In this document: positions 1 through 11,535 of the stretch, piece by piece
Numbering within the stretch: the stretch's first letter is position 1
Layout: each line of letters opens with the position of its first letter
NCBI GenBank assembly: GCA_009667805.1
Contig: CM019063.1
Location: 87,385,877 to 87,449,876 of the forward strand
Direction of reading: 5' to 3'
Length of the DNA stretch: 64,000 nt
Source of the DNA: Leptobrachium leishanense
Taxonomy: Eukaryota > Chordata > Amphibia > Anura > Megophryidae
Made by a program: the position numbers and the translations under genes
The notes under the pieces: model-generated
Told to the model about the DNA's origin: nothing
The model's input: the letters and a program-made list of their open reading frames with translations, nothing else
The model's database searches: none

Positions 1-1136
1 TTGTGTGCTTTTTGAGGAAATGCAAGTTTTCACTAGAAGGAACTGTGAGAAAAGCAGCTGGGTGTAATGGCTGCGATTCCATAACTGTACGTGTGATAAG
101 TAGGAGATCTTTGCGATGACTGCCTGCACAGTTTCAAGGGAAAAAAAGAATTGAAATTGGCCACTTCCCCATTAATACACTCTATACAGAAATCAATGTA
201 TCAAAGGCCAGAGCGTAATTACCTGTGCAGGGATCCACATTGTGTTTTTTACTTTCCATAGTTCTCTTTCCTCTGGATATATTCAAAGGTGACATTAACA
301 ATCCTCCATTATTGTGGAGACATTTGCTTTTGAGACTAGGAACAATACATATATTTTTGGAATTTCCAGGAAAACATGGTTACCTGGGGATAATAATGCC
401 ATGGAAAACTGCTGGGAAAAGAAATTGGAGTAAGAGAAATAATAACTCTTCTTGTTTATGACTGATCCTTTTCACATACCCTGCTGAATCCGTAAAGATA
501 AGCAAAGTGTCTGGATATATTGTGTGCTCAGTGCTAGCTGTTACTTAATTATTTAAAATATTTTATCAACTTTGAGTCTCTCGAGTCCCATTAAATGCAA
601 GTGTAGTGGTTATAGTCCACGGTACAATTTAGATGATATGAATGGGTTTATTCGCATTTTATTTATTATTTATTTCGAAATAATATCCCTGTATTCAATG
701 TTATCTCCCGGAAGCACAGGCAGTGTGCCTCATAAGTTTTAATTTTATGTCATATATCAAAGTGTCTAAAAGTTTAAGGATGCGAAGTACCCACTGAATT
801 TAAAAGCAGGTAAAGAAAAAGAAAAGTCTTGTACCAAACTAAAGAATATGGGATGATATATTGTTCCACAATGGATCCTGTCATGTAAGAAAGCGAAGGT
901 ATTTTGGAATGAAAGCAATAGTCTTATTAGTGCTGTGTGGAGCTAATAATACCTGTCAGTTCTATTATGTAAATTTCTTAAGGTTCAGTTGGTTATATTA
1001 ATGGTTGTCTAATACCACATGTGTTGTTCAGAATAGCTTTTTGGGAATACATAGAGAGGAATACATTTTAAGACTGAAATAATGTCAAAGTGGACTTTTG
1101 TATCAGCATGACTGGTATAGCTGGTATGTAGCACGC
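1..1136. other. Anonymous AT-rich DNA
   Basis: I see no exon, no terminal repeat pair and no recognisable mobile element here. Open frames are short and look random. By position this is far downstream of the minus-strand hapln1 gene, so intergenic DNA is the simplest reading. Confidence 0.5.
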
Positions 1137-1675
1137 ACATGTTAAAAGAGCTAAACTGGCTGTCGCTGGATCCAGATGACACCTTTCCAACCTGGTGTTT
1201 AAGAGATTTTCTGGGAAGCTACCACCCTACCTGAATAGACTGCTTCCCCCAGCAGTTCCCTCAGCCTATAACCTCTGATCCAGGACCAGCACCTTACTTG
1301 CAATACCACAATACAAAAAGAAAGTGGCTCGATCCTCATTTTCCTACAGAGCACATTAATGGAATAACCTCCCAGACGCCATCAAATCTTCCCCCAGTCT
1401 AAAGTCACTTGAGATCTCTATTAACATACCTCAATACAGAATGCACCTGTAAACATGTAACATAATGAGTATATATTTCTTGCATATTTATTTTCTGTTA
1501 ATCTGTATATTTGTGTTGTTTTTTAATATCTTGCCTTTTATTACTTTGTATTTCTAAAACAACTGTAACAATTCAATGTTTCTTGAACCCAGGAGGTACT
1601 TGAAAACGAGAGAAATTTCAATGTATCCTTCCTGGTAAAATACTTTATAAATAAATAAATATATAAAAAATTTGC
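1137..1675 (+). mobile_element. L2-like LINE 3' end (family B), C-terminal ORF remnant plus 3' UTR
   Basis: A degraded plus-strand frame around 1340-1400 reads W-N-N-L-P-D-A-I-K-S, which matches the W-N-x-L-P segment near the C-terminus of L2/CR1 reverse-transcriptase ORFs. It is followed by a 3' UTR that ends CCTTCCTGGTAAAATACTTT and then TAAA-type repeats. The same segment recurs at 16867, 44457, 50343 and (reversed) 62800-63785, so this is a dispersed LINE tail, 5'-truncated as usual. The clade call rests on protein-motif memory; the family is defined by the copies inside this window. Confidence 0.75.
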
Positions 1676-2046
1676 CAATAAAAGAAAAAACGAACAAACG
1701 TATGTACATATAGGACATTTGCCACATATAATCCATGAGGACATTCCATAATAAAACTAAATAGCTATAAACTGCAATCACTTCCTCTAGTACTCTACTG
1801 GTTATATTAGCACCACTATTGCTGTCTATTCTTTATTTATCTTTTATTTTGTTTTATTCTATTTTATCTTATTTTATTTATGTGTTATTTATTTATTTTT
1901 TATTTTTATCTTTTATTATCTTTTTTTTAGTGTGTCTTTCTATACCTTGTCTATATAGTACTCCTTTCTCCTCTGATTATACCCTTCTATTATCGACCTT
2001 TGAAGTCAGCAGGATTCTTCATTACTGCCGCTTTTAATTTAATTTA

Positions 2047-2236
2047 CAGGGTTATTCAGAGAGCGTGAAGAGCAGGAGAATGACTGGAGAATGAAAAATT
2101 CTAGGTCAAAATAGCCGATTTGGAAAGTGAGATGAAAGGGAGAATTTTCTGGTTTCGATATTTTGACCTAGAATTTTTCATTCTCCAGTCATTCTCCTGT
2201 CATTCTCCTGCTTTTCACGTTCTCTGAATAACCCTG
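2047..2236. mobile_element. Foldback MITE with CAGGGTTATTC ends, TTA duplication (Harbinger-like)
   Basis: The two ends are inverted copies: the left begins CAGGGTTATTCAGAGAG and the right ends CTCTGAATAACCCTG. The complementary arms extend roughly 85 bp each. The element is flanked on both sides by TTA, giving a 3-bp target duplication as expected for PIF/Harbinger elements. A second member lies at 38288-39191, and a single end lies near 30332. It has no coding capacity and the superfamily is inferred from the duplication length. Confidence 0.7.
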
Positions 2237-2689
2237 TTAATTTTTTATATTTATTTTCCATATATTCAGTAATGTTATGAATTTCTCTCCCCTTCTCCTT
2301 TTTCGTCCTGTAATAGATGGCTTTTTTCAGGCCTTTTTGGACATTTAGCGTACTACATCCCCTTCTGGATAATCTGATTGATAGCTATATCGATACTTAG
2401 TTACAACAGCTTTAAATTTGTTTCTATTTTCATCCCGTTATGGAATCTTAGTGAAGTTCCGTTCGTTTGGATATTATATTTTAGTTTATCTCGATGGATT
2501 TACATTCTATTCCTTTCCATTTATGCTGCTATTTATATCTGCTTTTTAGTCCATATCTATGTCTTAGTCTTTACATGAATTTTTTATCTTCAGAGTTTGG
2601 TTTAGTATCCCCCGATTTTTAAACCCTGCATTTTTTTTTAGTGTTATCCTCCTCTAAAGAATCATGCTTTCCTATCTGCTTTTATGTCC

Positions 2690-2832
2690 CATGTGCAGTA
2701 TATGGGTCTTATGGCATTGGCACTTTATATCTACTCCTTTGTAAATTATATCTACCCCTCTGCACTTTATATGTATATGGGTCTTATGGTCTAGGCACTT
2801 TATATTTATATCTACCCCTCTACACTTTATAT
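2690..2832. repeat. Local tandem repeat, GGGTCTTATGG...CACTTTATAT units
   Basis: Units containing TATGGGTCTTATGG and GCACTTTATAT recur two to three times here. The array resumes at 4116-4180 after the hAT insertion, so the hAT element landed in a pre-existing tandem repeat. Confidence 0.6.
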
Positions 2833-4115
2833 TAGGGATGCACCGATACCACTTTTTTAAGACCGAGTACAAGTACCGATACTTTTGTTCAAGTACTCAC
2901 CGATACCAAGTACCGATACTTTTATTTTATGTCACGTGACGCTTTCCAATAAGAACAGACCTCATATAAAGCCCCCAGGTCTCATAGATATGCCCCCCAG
3001 CTCATGGATATGCCCCCCAGCTCATGGATATGCCCCCCAGCTCATGGATATTGCCCCAGCTCATGGATATGCCCTCCAGCTCATGGATTTGCCCCCAGCT
3101 TATGGATATTGCCCCCAGCTCATGGATTTTGCCCCAGCTCATGGAGTTTGCCCCCAGCTCATGGATTTGCCCCCCAGCTCATGGATATTGCCCCAGCTCA
3201 TGGATATTGCCCCCAGCTCATGGATTTTGCCCCAGCTCATGGATTTGCACCCCAGCTCATGGATTTGCCCTCCAGCTCATGGATATTGCCCCCAGCTCAT
3301 GGATATTGCCCCCAGCTCATGGATTTACCCCCCAGCTCATGGATATTGCCCCCCAGCTCCTGGATATTGCCCCCCAGCTCCTGGATATTGCCCCCCAGCT
3401 CCTGGATCTGCCCCAGCTCGTGGATATGGCCCCAGCGTGGATAATGCCCCAGCTCGTGGATAATGACCCCCAGCTCGTGGATATGGCCCCAGCGTGGATA
3501 ATGCCCCCCAGCTCGTGGATAATGCCCCCAGCTCGTGGATACTGCCCCCCAGCACATGGATTTGCCCCCCTCCCCCCTCCGCTCATACTTACCTTCCTTT
3601 AGCGACGCCGAGAAAGTCTTCACGCGAAACTTTCCCGGCGTCGCTCAGGAAGGTAAGTATGAGCGGAGAGCAGCTGCAGGGCCTGTCTGAATGCTCTATC
3701 TGCATTCGGGCAGGCCCTGCAGCTGCTCTCCTCACTTTGTTTATACTTACCTTCCTGAGCGACGCCGGGAAAGTTTCCGCGCGTGCGCTCGTTGGAAGGA
3801 CCCCAGCCGTGATCACATGGTCCCACGTGGTCGCGGCTGGGGACCTTCCAAGGAGCGCGCGCGCGCGAAGACTTTCCCAGAGTCGCTAAAGGAAGGTAAG
3901 TATAAACAATGCGGAGAGCAGCTGCTGGGCCTGTCCGAATGCCGATAGAGCATTCGGACAGCCACCGCAGCCCCTCGGATGCCGGCAAGCCGGCTCAATG
4001 CCGGCTTCCGGTATCGGAAAAAAATATCGGGGGTACTGCACGAGTACCAAGTACTCCTGCATTACCCGGTATCGGCACCGATATCGATACTAGTATCGGT
4101 ATCGGTGCAACCCTA
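2833..4115. mobile_element. Non-autonomous hAT element carrying a minisatellite
   Basis: The left end is TAGGGATGCACCGATACC and the right end is GGTATCGGTGCAACCCTA, an imperfect inverted pair. Both sides carry the perfect 8-bp duplication CTTTATAT (2825-2832 and 4116-4123). This end sequence and duplication length are typical of hAT transposons. No transposase is present. The interior is a minisatellite followed by a GC-rich inverted-repeat block (about 3580-3990) with two opposed copies of CTTACCTTCCT and AGCAGCTGC segments. Confidence 0.9.
2990..3560. repeat. Minisatellite, about 19-21 bp unit, inside the hAT element
   Basis: About 28 near-identical units follow the pattern CCCCCAGCTCATGGATATTG, with drift in the last bases (TCATGG to TCCTGG to TCGTGG) along the array. 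Unit length varies by one or two bases. Because few units carry stops, several frames on both strands stay open. The resulting proline/histidine-rich and glycine-rich frames are artefacts of the repeat and not proteins. Confidence 0.95.
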
Positions 4116-5076
4116 CTTTATATGTATTCGTTATATGTCTTATGGCATCGGCACTTTATATTTATATCTACCTCTTAGTATGGACTATTTATTATCCAGG
4201 TTAATACTACCCCCTTTTTTTTATATAGTGCTCTCCTTTCTTTCCCCATATTTATATCAGACTAATTCTTCCCTGTTTATATTCTCTTTATATTCATTTT
4301 CTCTGCACTGTTTTCACGTGTCTCTTTAGATTCATGCGGTTCATATGTTAGATCAACACATTTCCCTACCTGCTCCCGATAAATTATAATTGCCCGCAGT
4401 AACCTGCCCTAATTACTCATTAGTTAATTATCTTAGGTGCTTTTTGCTTTCTCTTCTACAATTTTCTCTTTCTCTTTTTTTTTGTTTACGTTCCCATATA
4501 CCCTATCTTTAGAGCCATATAACCCTACTTTGTTACCCGGCTGTATACAGGGTTACTTCTCAGATGCGTTTTAACTGAGTCTTTTTACTTTAAATCTTAA
4601 AAACGTATCCATTTTCTGTTCTTATTTCTGAACTTGGCCACTTATTTGGCGCTGTATATGATTAATGAAATATACTATCTCCCCACGTTTTAAATTAGGG
4701 AGGCTGTTTGAGACCTTCTGTTTGTATATTTTACCCTGATTGTCATTTTCTCCATGCACTACGATCCTATCAACAGGTGTTTAGGATCACATTGCTTCCT
4801 TTATTCTCCTTGTTTTTGCCCAAAATTATCACAGTACATGTGCTGACTTATTTATATGATACCTGTATGCCTTGTTTATTGTACCCCTGCATTTTTATGT
4901 TCGTTTAAAATCATTTATTATTTGCTGCTATTGATTTTTTTTTTTTCCAATGTAACTTTATTTATTCCTCTGTCTATATTCAAATTAATCAATTAGGATA
5001 ATCACCCGGAAGCTGTGCTACGGGAATTGATATGAGCAACGCAGCTATTTATAGTGATTCATTGTACTGTTATGAT

Positions 5077-5123
5077 TACACCCACTGATGAAGCTACTTC
5101 TAGCGAAACGCGTTTGCGGTGTA
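5077..5123 (+). ncRNA. Hammerhead ribozyme-like motif (copy 1)
   Basis: The core is CTGATGA (5085-5091), then a hairpin GCTA-CTTC-TAGC, then GAAA (5105-5108). Next is the palindrome ACGCGT (5108-5113) with a GTT triplet (5112-5114) in the position of a hammerhead cleavage triplet. Upstream TACACCCA can pair with downstream TGCGGTGTA with one bulged C, giving helix I. An extra A precedes helix II compared with a textbook hammerhead. The palindromic helix III would favour a two-molecule form, as described for Penelope-like retroelement ribozymes. Activity is not shown. Confidence 0.6.
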
Positions 5124-5545
5124 TTTTATTTATTGTTTTAATAAAACCGATTGTGAATTTCCACCCTGTATGATCCTGGGTGATTTATTCATTCGGCATC
5201 CTGAATAGATATTTCTAAGGATCTGGTTTCCTGCTTTGTGGACCTGAGGTTGGGGAATCGGTGCCCCTTGATTTAAATCCACCGATCTGCCTTCTGTTTG
5301 GTGCCCATTTATTTAAATCGGCACCAGAATATGTGAGTATATCTCCTATTTTTTCACTCCTATCTGGGACGATACAGTCTGCACTTAATTCCTCCCTTCC
5401 ATTTTTTTCCCCTTTTTTTCTTCCACCTCCATCAACTGTTTCAATGAGGACTCGATCCCTGGCTTAATATCTTTTATTGAAACTGAAGATTGTGAGTGCT
5501 AGCGCCGGACACCAGCTCTGTAACCTGCATCTTTATAAACTGCAA
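5077..5545 (+). mobile_element. Retroelement fragment with hammerhead motif, Penelope-like (family P1, copy 1)
   Basis: From the hammerhead motif to about 5545 this sequence aligns with 13797-14250. Shared landmarks include GGGGAATCGGTGCCCCT, ATTTAAATCCACYGATCTG, a TTGGTGCC/GGCACC pair and GACACCAGCTCTGTA. Upstream of the motif the two copies are unrelated, so both start at or close to the hammerhead. No reverse transcriptase is seen. Assignment to Penelope-like elements rests only on the ribozyme-like motif. Confidence 0.45.
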
Positions 5546-5578
5546 TCCAAATATTTATTCTGAAATGAAAAATATATA

Positions 5579-6291
5579 GGGCTCTATTGCATTCCTAACG
5601 CAAATATTAACGCTCACTTGCGTGAGCATTAACGTTTGCTGCGGTATTTACCGCATTTTACAATCCAAACGCAAACGGGTTTAAAAACCCGTTTGCGTTT
5701 GGTACTTTGCGCTCCTCTGCGTGAGGTTACTGTACTTTGCGTTCCCTATGTTTAACATGGGGAGCGCAAAGTGTTAATCAGCGCTGGTATTACAATGTCC
5801 CAGCGCTGATTAACACCTGGCTCTGGTCAGCTCAAAGTTAACCAGAGCTAGGACTTGGTGTTAACGAATTCTGCAGAAACGGAATCCGTTAACACAGCTT
5901 TAAAAACAAAAAACAGAACAGATACCCTCTGTCCCGCGGCGAGGACCGCGGCTCCGATCGCTTCCTACGGCCGGCGGGAGCAGGGAAAGACTGGGGAAAA
6001 AGTCCCCCAGTCTCTCCCTGCGTATCCCTACGCCGACTGAACGGATCTCGCGAGGCGACATCCGGCTGGTCACGTGACCGGCAGGGAGGAACCCTATGGA
6101 CTCCAGCGAGTGGATGCTCGTGGCTGCGCTCAGCGCTGCTGCGAGCATCCAAGATTTTACGCTCGATAACAATGCAGGCAGCATTTTTTGCGCCTGCATT
6201 GTAATCCAGCATTAAAACGTAGGGGAAAACTGCGGGCGCAGTTTTTCCTCCCTTGCGCCCACGTTTTAACGCTAAGCGCGTAATAGTGCTC
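5579..6291. mobile_element. GC-rich DNA element, family X copy 1
   Basis: This GC-rich block stands out from AT-rich flanks. It starts GGGCTCTATTGCA and ends with AATAGTGCTC, a weak inverted pair. It contains internal palindromes such as CAAACGGGTTTAAAAACCCG (about 5676-5695). Related sequence occurs at 40905-41093, 51020-51600 and 54419-55990. Minus-strand open frames here (134 and 99 codons) do not resemble a transposase. The class is unknown; a non-autonomous DNA transposon is likely. Confidence 0.55.
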
Positions 6292-6803
6292 ATAAAATAT
6301 GGGAATTAATATCAACCTGGTTTTGTGTCATAAATACCCATACAGATTTTAGAGCCTATCACATACCTACCATCTGAGTAGATATCATCTGTAACAGTCA
6401 TTCAGCCTTTATTTATATTAACTCAACATTTGTTCAAAGCTGAAGTGCATTACGAGATCTCATAACGCCACTCTAGATCTAACGGGGATTTATATCAACA
6501 CTCGTTCAATCCCTACAAACGTCTTCAATTAAATCCCAAAAAATCTGGGAAAGCGAAAATGTTTTGCCCGTCAATTTAGTCTAGAGGAATTTGAGGGGAA
6601 AAATAAAAAGGACAAAAAAATAATGCATAGTTCTATTTCCAGTGAAAGAATTTCTGAAAAATCTTGTCCATTTTCATTTAAAACGTTTTCAATAGCAGGA
6701 CCCGGTCAAATTCATCTATTTGAATTTTCTACTTAGGTCATTTAGACAGCAATAAGGTCATCTCAATGCATTAAATGCTTTAAGAATCAAATTATCCATG
6801 CAC

Positions 6804-6952
6804 CCAGGCCCAGAATGGTTTGAAGAGTCTTTATTTAGATGGAAACAAGACATTTCAGCTGCTACGAATGTTCACTTGAGAACTGCTCAATGTAGGAGCT
6901 GAAACATTGTGTCTCCGTCCAAATGAAGACTCTTCAAACATTGCTGTGCTTG
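6804..6952. repeat. Foldback structure with degraded hammerhead-like arms
   Basis: The left arm (6804-6865, with GTTTGAAGAGTCTTTATTTA) is the inverted copy of the right arm (6888-6952, with AATGAAGACTCTTCAAAC). In the right arm AGGAGCTGAAACATTG resembles the helix II-GAAAC-palindrome segment of the hammerhead cores elsewhere in the window. The arrangement parallels the better preserved foldback at 57718-57908. Confidence 0.5.
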
Positions 6953-8224
6953 GCTGCCCACGTCATTTGATTCTTGGAGGTTCTTTAGAAGATTAGCTGT
7001 CCCAATCTGTGTGGCAACTTGCCAAGGACTTGGTGTAAGGGGAGTGCATACTCAGTGAGTGCCAAGGACTTGGTGTAAGGCAAGTGCATACTCCACCCTG
7101 AATATAGACAATGTCTGAAATGCAGACCTAACTGAAGCAGCGAATCTGATATAATAACTACTTTAGGGTCAAGAAAGTTTACTTTAACTTTTAGAACACT
7201 ATTTCAGTTACTTAAAATTCCCATTTTTTTGAACATAAGAAAATGCAGAGAGGCATAAAATATTTGATGTTTATAGACATTTTGTCTTTTTTCTCTGTTA
7301 CTATGAAATGCATTTTTTGACTCATGCACATTTTCTGAACCTATCTCTTCAAATTGCTTCCGATTCTTATAAATAGGTAAACGCATATTGCCTGTCTTTT
7401 TCTCTAAGATCATCATTTTGACGTTAGTCTATTTGCCACTTGCCATAGAAAGCATCCTTTCCTGTTGAGATAACATTAGCATAAAAAATTGGTAGATACA
7501 CCTCGCATTTGAATGTGAAGTTCATATATTGAACACACAAAAGTAACACTTGTAGATTTCTGAGTTGGTGGAAACATGCTCAGAATCATTGCATCTTCTT
7601 TTTTTACAGTCTATGCATAGGAGATTCACACATTAGAGGTTTATAGAGCTTATATAATAGTCCTAAAGGACCTTGGCATTGTGTAAAGAAGCCACTGATG
7701 AACTGCATTTTCCAAAGTACAAGATTCATTTTGCCTCAGCATGGCCAATGACATATTCCAAAATACTGGTTGGTCTGGAAGCTTTTACCAGTCTTCATTT
7801 TTTTTCTGGCCAGGGATGAGAACTCTGCAAAACATCACAGGAGCTTTTGCAAAATTGTTGCTGACTAGTAAACTACAAAGTAGCTATCTAGATCTTGTCC
7901 AAATTTGTTGAATCTTGAAGCAAAATTCAACATCATAGCCTTGGCTGAATGCCTTTGATATGACTGAATCGTGCAATTGCACATGAAAGTCTGGTTCTCC
8001 AGAGTCTTTCAACAGGAACATAAGAATTCATGGAGAGATTTTCAACTATATTCCAAGTGCAATGTGATCATAGTGAATGGTTTTCTGAGCCAATATTCAT
8101 CGCTTGGGTTTTATTATCCCATCAGGATATTTACAGGTGTGAAGGAAGAATTTAAGGTAGTCGCGATATCTCCAAATTTATACCCGTTCAGGATAAACTG
8201 AATTTTTCAGTCATGATTCTGTAA
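6953..8224. other. Anonymous AT-rich DNA
   Basis: No exon or bounded element is recognised. There is a short imperfect direct duplication at about 7021-7095 sharing GCCAAGGACTTGGTGTAAGG. The 76-codon frame at 7971-8201 has no recognisable domain. Confidence 0.45.
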
Positions 8225-8431
8225 CAGTTATAAGTATTTATAAAGCGCCAACAAGTTCCATAGTGCTCCTTAATAGGTGAGACAGAACAAATAGACAAAC
8301 AAGGGAGACACACAGAACAGTGGGAGAGAGGGCCCTTTTCGAGAGCTTACAATCTAAGAGAAGAGGGGTGACACACTTAGATGAGGGTAAATAGCAGAGT
8401 ATGAAAAGTAGTGGGGTGTATGGGGTCTGTG

Positions 8432-9235
8432 CAGGGCCGGCGCTGCCGCTAGGCCAGCTAGGCGGGTGCCTAGAGCGCAGTGCCTGCCTAGGACGCAGCC
8501 GGCCCGACCAGTTAAAAAAAAAAAATTGGCCGCAGAGCAACCTGGGGCAGCCGCATGTTGCAGCCAGCCCCAATACGTGCCGGTGTCGCCGCCGGCATCA
8601 AGGAGACGGAGGCGTGGACTTGATGCTTCCAGCTTCCTGCACCAAGTCCACGCCTATGGTCTCCAAGACCCCAGCGCGTAATGGAACTGGCTACAACTAC
8701 GAGGAGGCAGTGGAGGACGGCGCTGGAGTGGCAAACATCCATGGGTGAGCCTGGGGGCAAACACCCATGTGTGAGCCTGGGGGCAAACCGCCATGTGTGA
8801 GCCTGGGGGCAAACAACCATGTGTGAGCCTGGGGGCAGATACCCATGTGTGAGCCTGGGGGCAGATACCCATGTGTGAGCCTGGGGGCAGATACCCATGT
8901 GTGAGCCTTGGGGCAGATACCCACGTGTGAGCTGGGGCAGATATCCATGTGTTAGCTGGGGCAATATATCCATGCCATGTGTTAGCTGGGGCAATATCTC
9001 CATGTGTGAACTGGGGGAAATATCTCCATGTGGGTGCTGGGGCAATATACCCATGTGTGAGCTGGGGCAATATCTCCATGTGTGAGAGCTGGAGGCAAAT
9101 ATACCCATGTGAGCTGGGGCAAATATACCCATGTGAGTGCTGGGGGAAAATATAGCCATGTGAGCTTTCTTTTTTTTGGGGGGGTGCAAGTAGCTGGTCT
9201 TGCCTAGGGCGCAAAATAGTCTAGCACCGGCCCTG
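8432..9235. mobile_element. Non-autonomous hAT element with minisatellite, inserted in the LINE
   Basis: The ends are CAGGGCCGGCGCT and AGCACCGGCCCTG, inverted copies of each other. They are flanked by the perfect 8-bp duplication GGTCTGTG (8424-8431 and 9236-9243). Both ends also share an internal CCTAG...GCGC segment in inverted order. There is no transposase. Removing the element rejoins the LINE sequence. Confidence 0.92.
8740..9150. repeat. Minisatellite, about 20-25 bp unit, inside the hAT element
   Basis: Units contain CATGTGTGAGCCTGGGGGCA and change gradually into forms with GAGCTGGGGCAATAT. About 17 units are visible. The 225-, 186- and 83-codon minus-strand frames across this array are repeat artefacts. 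Confidence 0.93.
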
Positions 9236-10129
9236 GGTCTGTGCGGGAGGTTGGAGCAAGAAAGGTACGATGGGGGATTATGAAATGAGATGATACCCTT
9301 CTCTAAAGCAAGTGTTTTTAAAGACTTCTTAAAGGAGTGGAAAGAGAAGGAGAGTCTAATGTTGCAGGGAAAGAAGTCCCATAAAAAATGGGACAGCTCA
9401 GGAGAAGGGAGAAGTGCTGAAGGTGAGAGTTGGTGGTGCAGGTACGAGGAGATGATAACATCAGTTCATTGGCAGAGCAAAGTGGACAGGATTGGATTTT
9501 AAAGAAAACAGTGTAGAGACTGACAAAGGGGCAAGGTGTGAGAGGCACGGGATGTGAGGTGGATGAGCCTGGCACAGGTGTTCATTAGACTGCAGAGGGA
9601 GAATCTGGGATCTCTTAAGGCCAGTGAGAACAGGGTTACAGTAGTCAAGGTGGGAGATACTAAGAGTTTGGGTGAGCATTTTAGTAGAGTCCTGTTTAAG
9701 AAAGGGGGCGGATGTGTGCAATGTTTTAGGTGGAAATAGCAGGATTTTGTTAACGACTGCATGTGAGGAGTGAAGGAAAGATCGGAGTCAAAAAGGATCC
9801 CAATGCAACGAGCCTGTGAGGTAGCAGTAAAGGTGGCACGATTCACCTAAAGGGAAATTGGTGCAGGAATGATAGCAATAGAGAGAGGGAAGACAAAAAG
9901 TTCAGTTTTGGAGAGGTTGACTTTTACGAAATGTCCAATCATCTAGTTGGAGACAGCCGATAGGCAGGCAGTAACACTGTCCAATACAAGAGGAGAGATA
10001 TCAAGAAAAGGAAAGGTCAATTTGGGTGTCATCAGCATAGATGTGTTATTGGAATTATAGGAAGAGAATAGATTACCAAGAGAGCTGGTATAGATTGAGA
10101 AGAGTAGGGGACCCAGAACCCTTTAAGGT

Positions 10130-11530
10130 AACAGTAGTTGAGAAGCACCTTGCTCTTCAACTTTTATGACTATGCTTTTTATTCCCTATTTACCTTCACC
10201 ATATATACAGTATACACTAGGTTCCTTTTGTGTTTTGTTTCATTTACATATTTATGAACGGCTATAAAGCACAATTTATCCATAACTAGTAAATATGTGG
10301 AATTATCTCAGATATCTTATGGTCAGAGTTTATTTTTTGGGCATATTTTTAATGTGTAGCACAACTGTTTGCATAACAGTGAGAATCTCTGTATTTTTTA
10401 TTAAGTATATATAGTTTGCAAATTGCATCTGCACGCGATGCTATCGCTTTTTTATATTTGTGTCAGTGCACACGTTATATTGCATTATGGGTGACAGCTT
10501 TCTACATAGGCCATGGTATTGAATAGGGTCAGTGGATTTCACCACTGTGATACTTTTTGGGTATATTTTTAAAGGAGGGATGATATAGGTAAATGGATAG
10601 ATAGAAAGGTAGATAGACTGGTTATAAATGGATAGATTTTACTTATGAAATATCTTAGAGTTGACCAATGTCCACTTAAAATTCAATTGCTACCTACACA
10701 TTGATTAGTATGGTTCAAAGGTTAATAGTTCTTCATCGTTAATTACAGTGTTACACCTCTCACAATATTTATATAACACAACTTTTGTCAGTCATTCAAA
10801 ACAAACTTGACAAATCAAGGCATTACCTCAATCCCCAAGAACTATCAAATACAAACAGATGTGTTTAATCGACAGACATAATAGGACCCATAGAATTCCT
10901 AGATTTTCAATGTTATACAACTGCTTTTCAGTGCCAGTGTATTTTGGCCTTGGATGTAAGGAGAACGATTTGGCAGGGCCACAGAGTTTGCTTTGTCTGA
11001 GTGACTGGCAATTAAGCAGGAAAAGTCTGAGTCAGAACCTAATTTGGTCTGATGAATTAATATGTAGATTCTGCAGATTCTCACATCTGGTTTTTCTTCC
11101 ACTTACCAAACCAAATGTTGAAGTGCTGTAAATTATTCTGTGTAACTAAAATTAGTAATTTGATGACATACTTTAAATTTGAAATTCAATTGTAAAATTG
11201 TCATTATCCATTAAATAATAAATAACATTTATAAGATCAGTAAAGGTAAAATATTAGGCTATCTTTAACAGTTTTGTGATTAGCTTTTGTTTCATTAATT
11301 GTTTCTCAGTTTCTTCCAATTATTACTTGAAAACATTTCCTGTCCTGTCTTTTTTAATTGATTTAAATCTACAGTTGGGGGGGCACGCTTTTGACTCCCC
11401 AATTATGATTATCAAGACCTTCTAATCTTATTTGAAAGAGCAATATTATATAATGTGAACGAGCTGAGTTACTTAAGGAATGTGATTTAATTTTATCTAA
11501 ATTCATTTTTTATATCATGTAATATGATCA
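10130..11530. other. Anonymous AT-rich DNA
   Basis: I recognise no exon or element ends. The 90-codon frame at 10859-11131 shows no domain or flanking splice pattern that I can support. Confidence 0.45.
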
Positions 11531-11535
11531 TTGTG

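Larger units (their letters stand above)
1690..5070. other. Pyrimidine-rich AT tract hosting two DNA elements
   Basis: The plus strand is unusually T-rich with recurring CACTTTATAT words. It contains no convincing coding frame; the hydrophobic open frames (for example 1819-2037) follow from T-richness. Two transposons, at 2047 and 2833, sit inside it. It runs up to the hammerhead-bearing element at 5077, and a similar T-rich tract follows the second copy of that element at 14.3-15.5 kb, so part of it may belong to the same retroelement family. Confidence 0.4.
8225..10125 (-). pseudogene. L2-clade LINE reverse transcriptase remnant, interrupted by a hAT element
   Basis: Read on the minus strand from 10125, the frame gives G-P-L-L-F-S-I-Y, then the catalytic box Y-A-D-D-T-Q (about 10028-10045). 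It continues with G-I-L-F-D-S-D-L-S-F and L-D-Y-C-N-P-V-L (about 9650). These are landmark motifs of L2-type non-LTR reverse transcriptases. Several frameshifts separate them. The element ends with a 3' tail (GGCGCTTTATAAATA) at 8225-8260. A hAT element occupies 8432-9235. The 5' end of the LINE is missing. Confidence 0.85.

Noticed and set aside
2990..3560. Regular repeats that superficially resemble a CRISPR array
   Set aside because: Units are contiguous with no unique spacers, and the setting is a vertebrate hAT element.
2885..3623. Open frames of up to 192 codons on both strands with P-A-H-G-Y or S-W-G-like repeats
   Set aside because: They are translations of the minisatellite inside the hAT element; several frames are open at once and no domain or splice context exists.
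5889..6293. 134-codon minus-strand frame in a GC-rich block
   Set aside because: Lies in family X; not conserved as a frame in the other copies and no transposase motif.
8512..9214. 225- and 186-codon minus-strand frames rich in H-T-W and G-S-H-M
   Set aside because: Translations of the minisatellite in the hAT element at 8432-9235.
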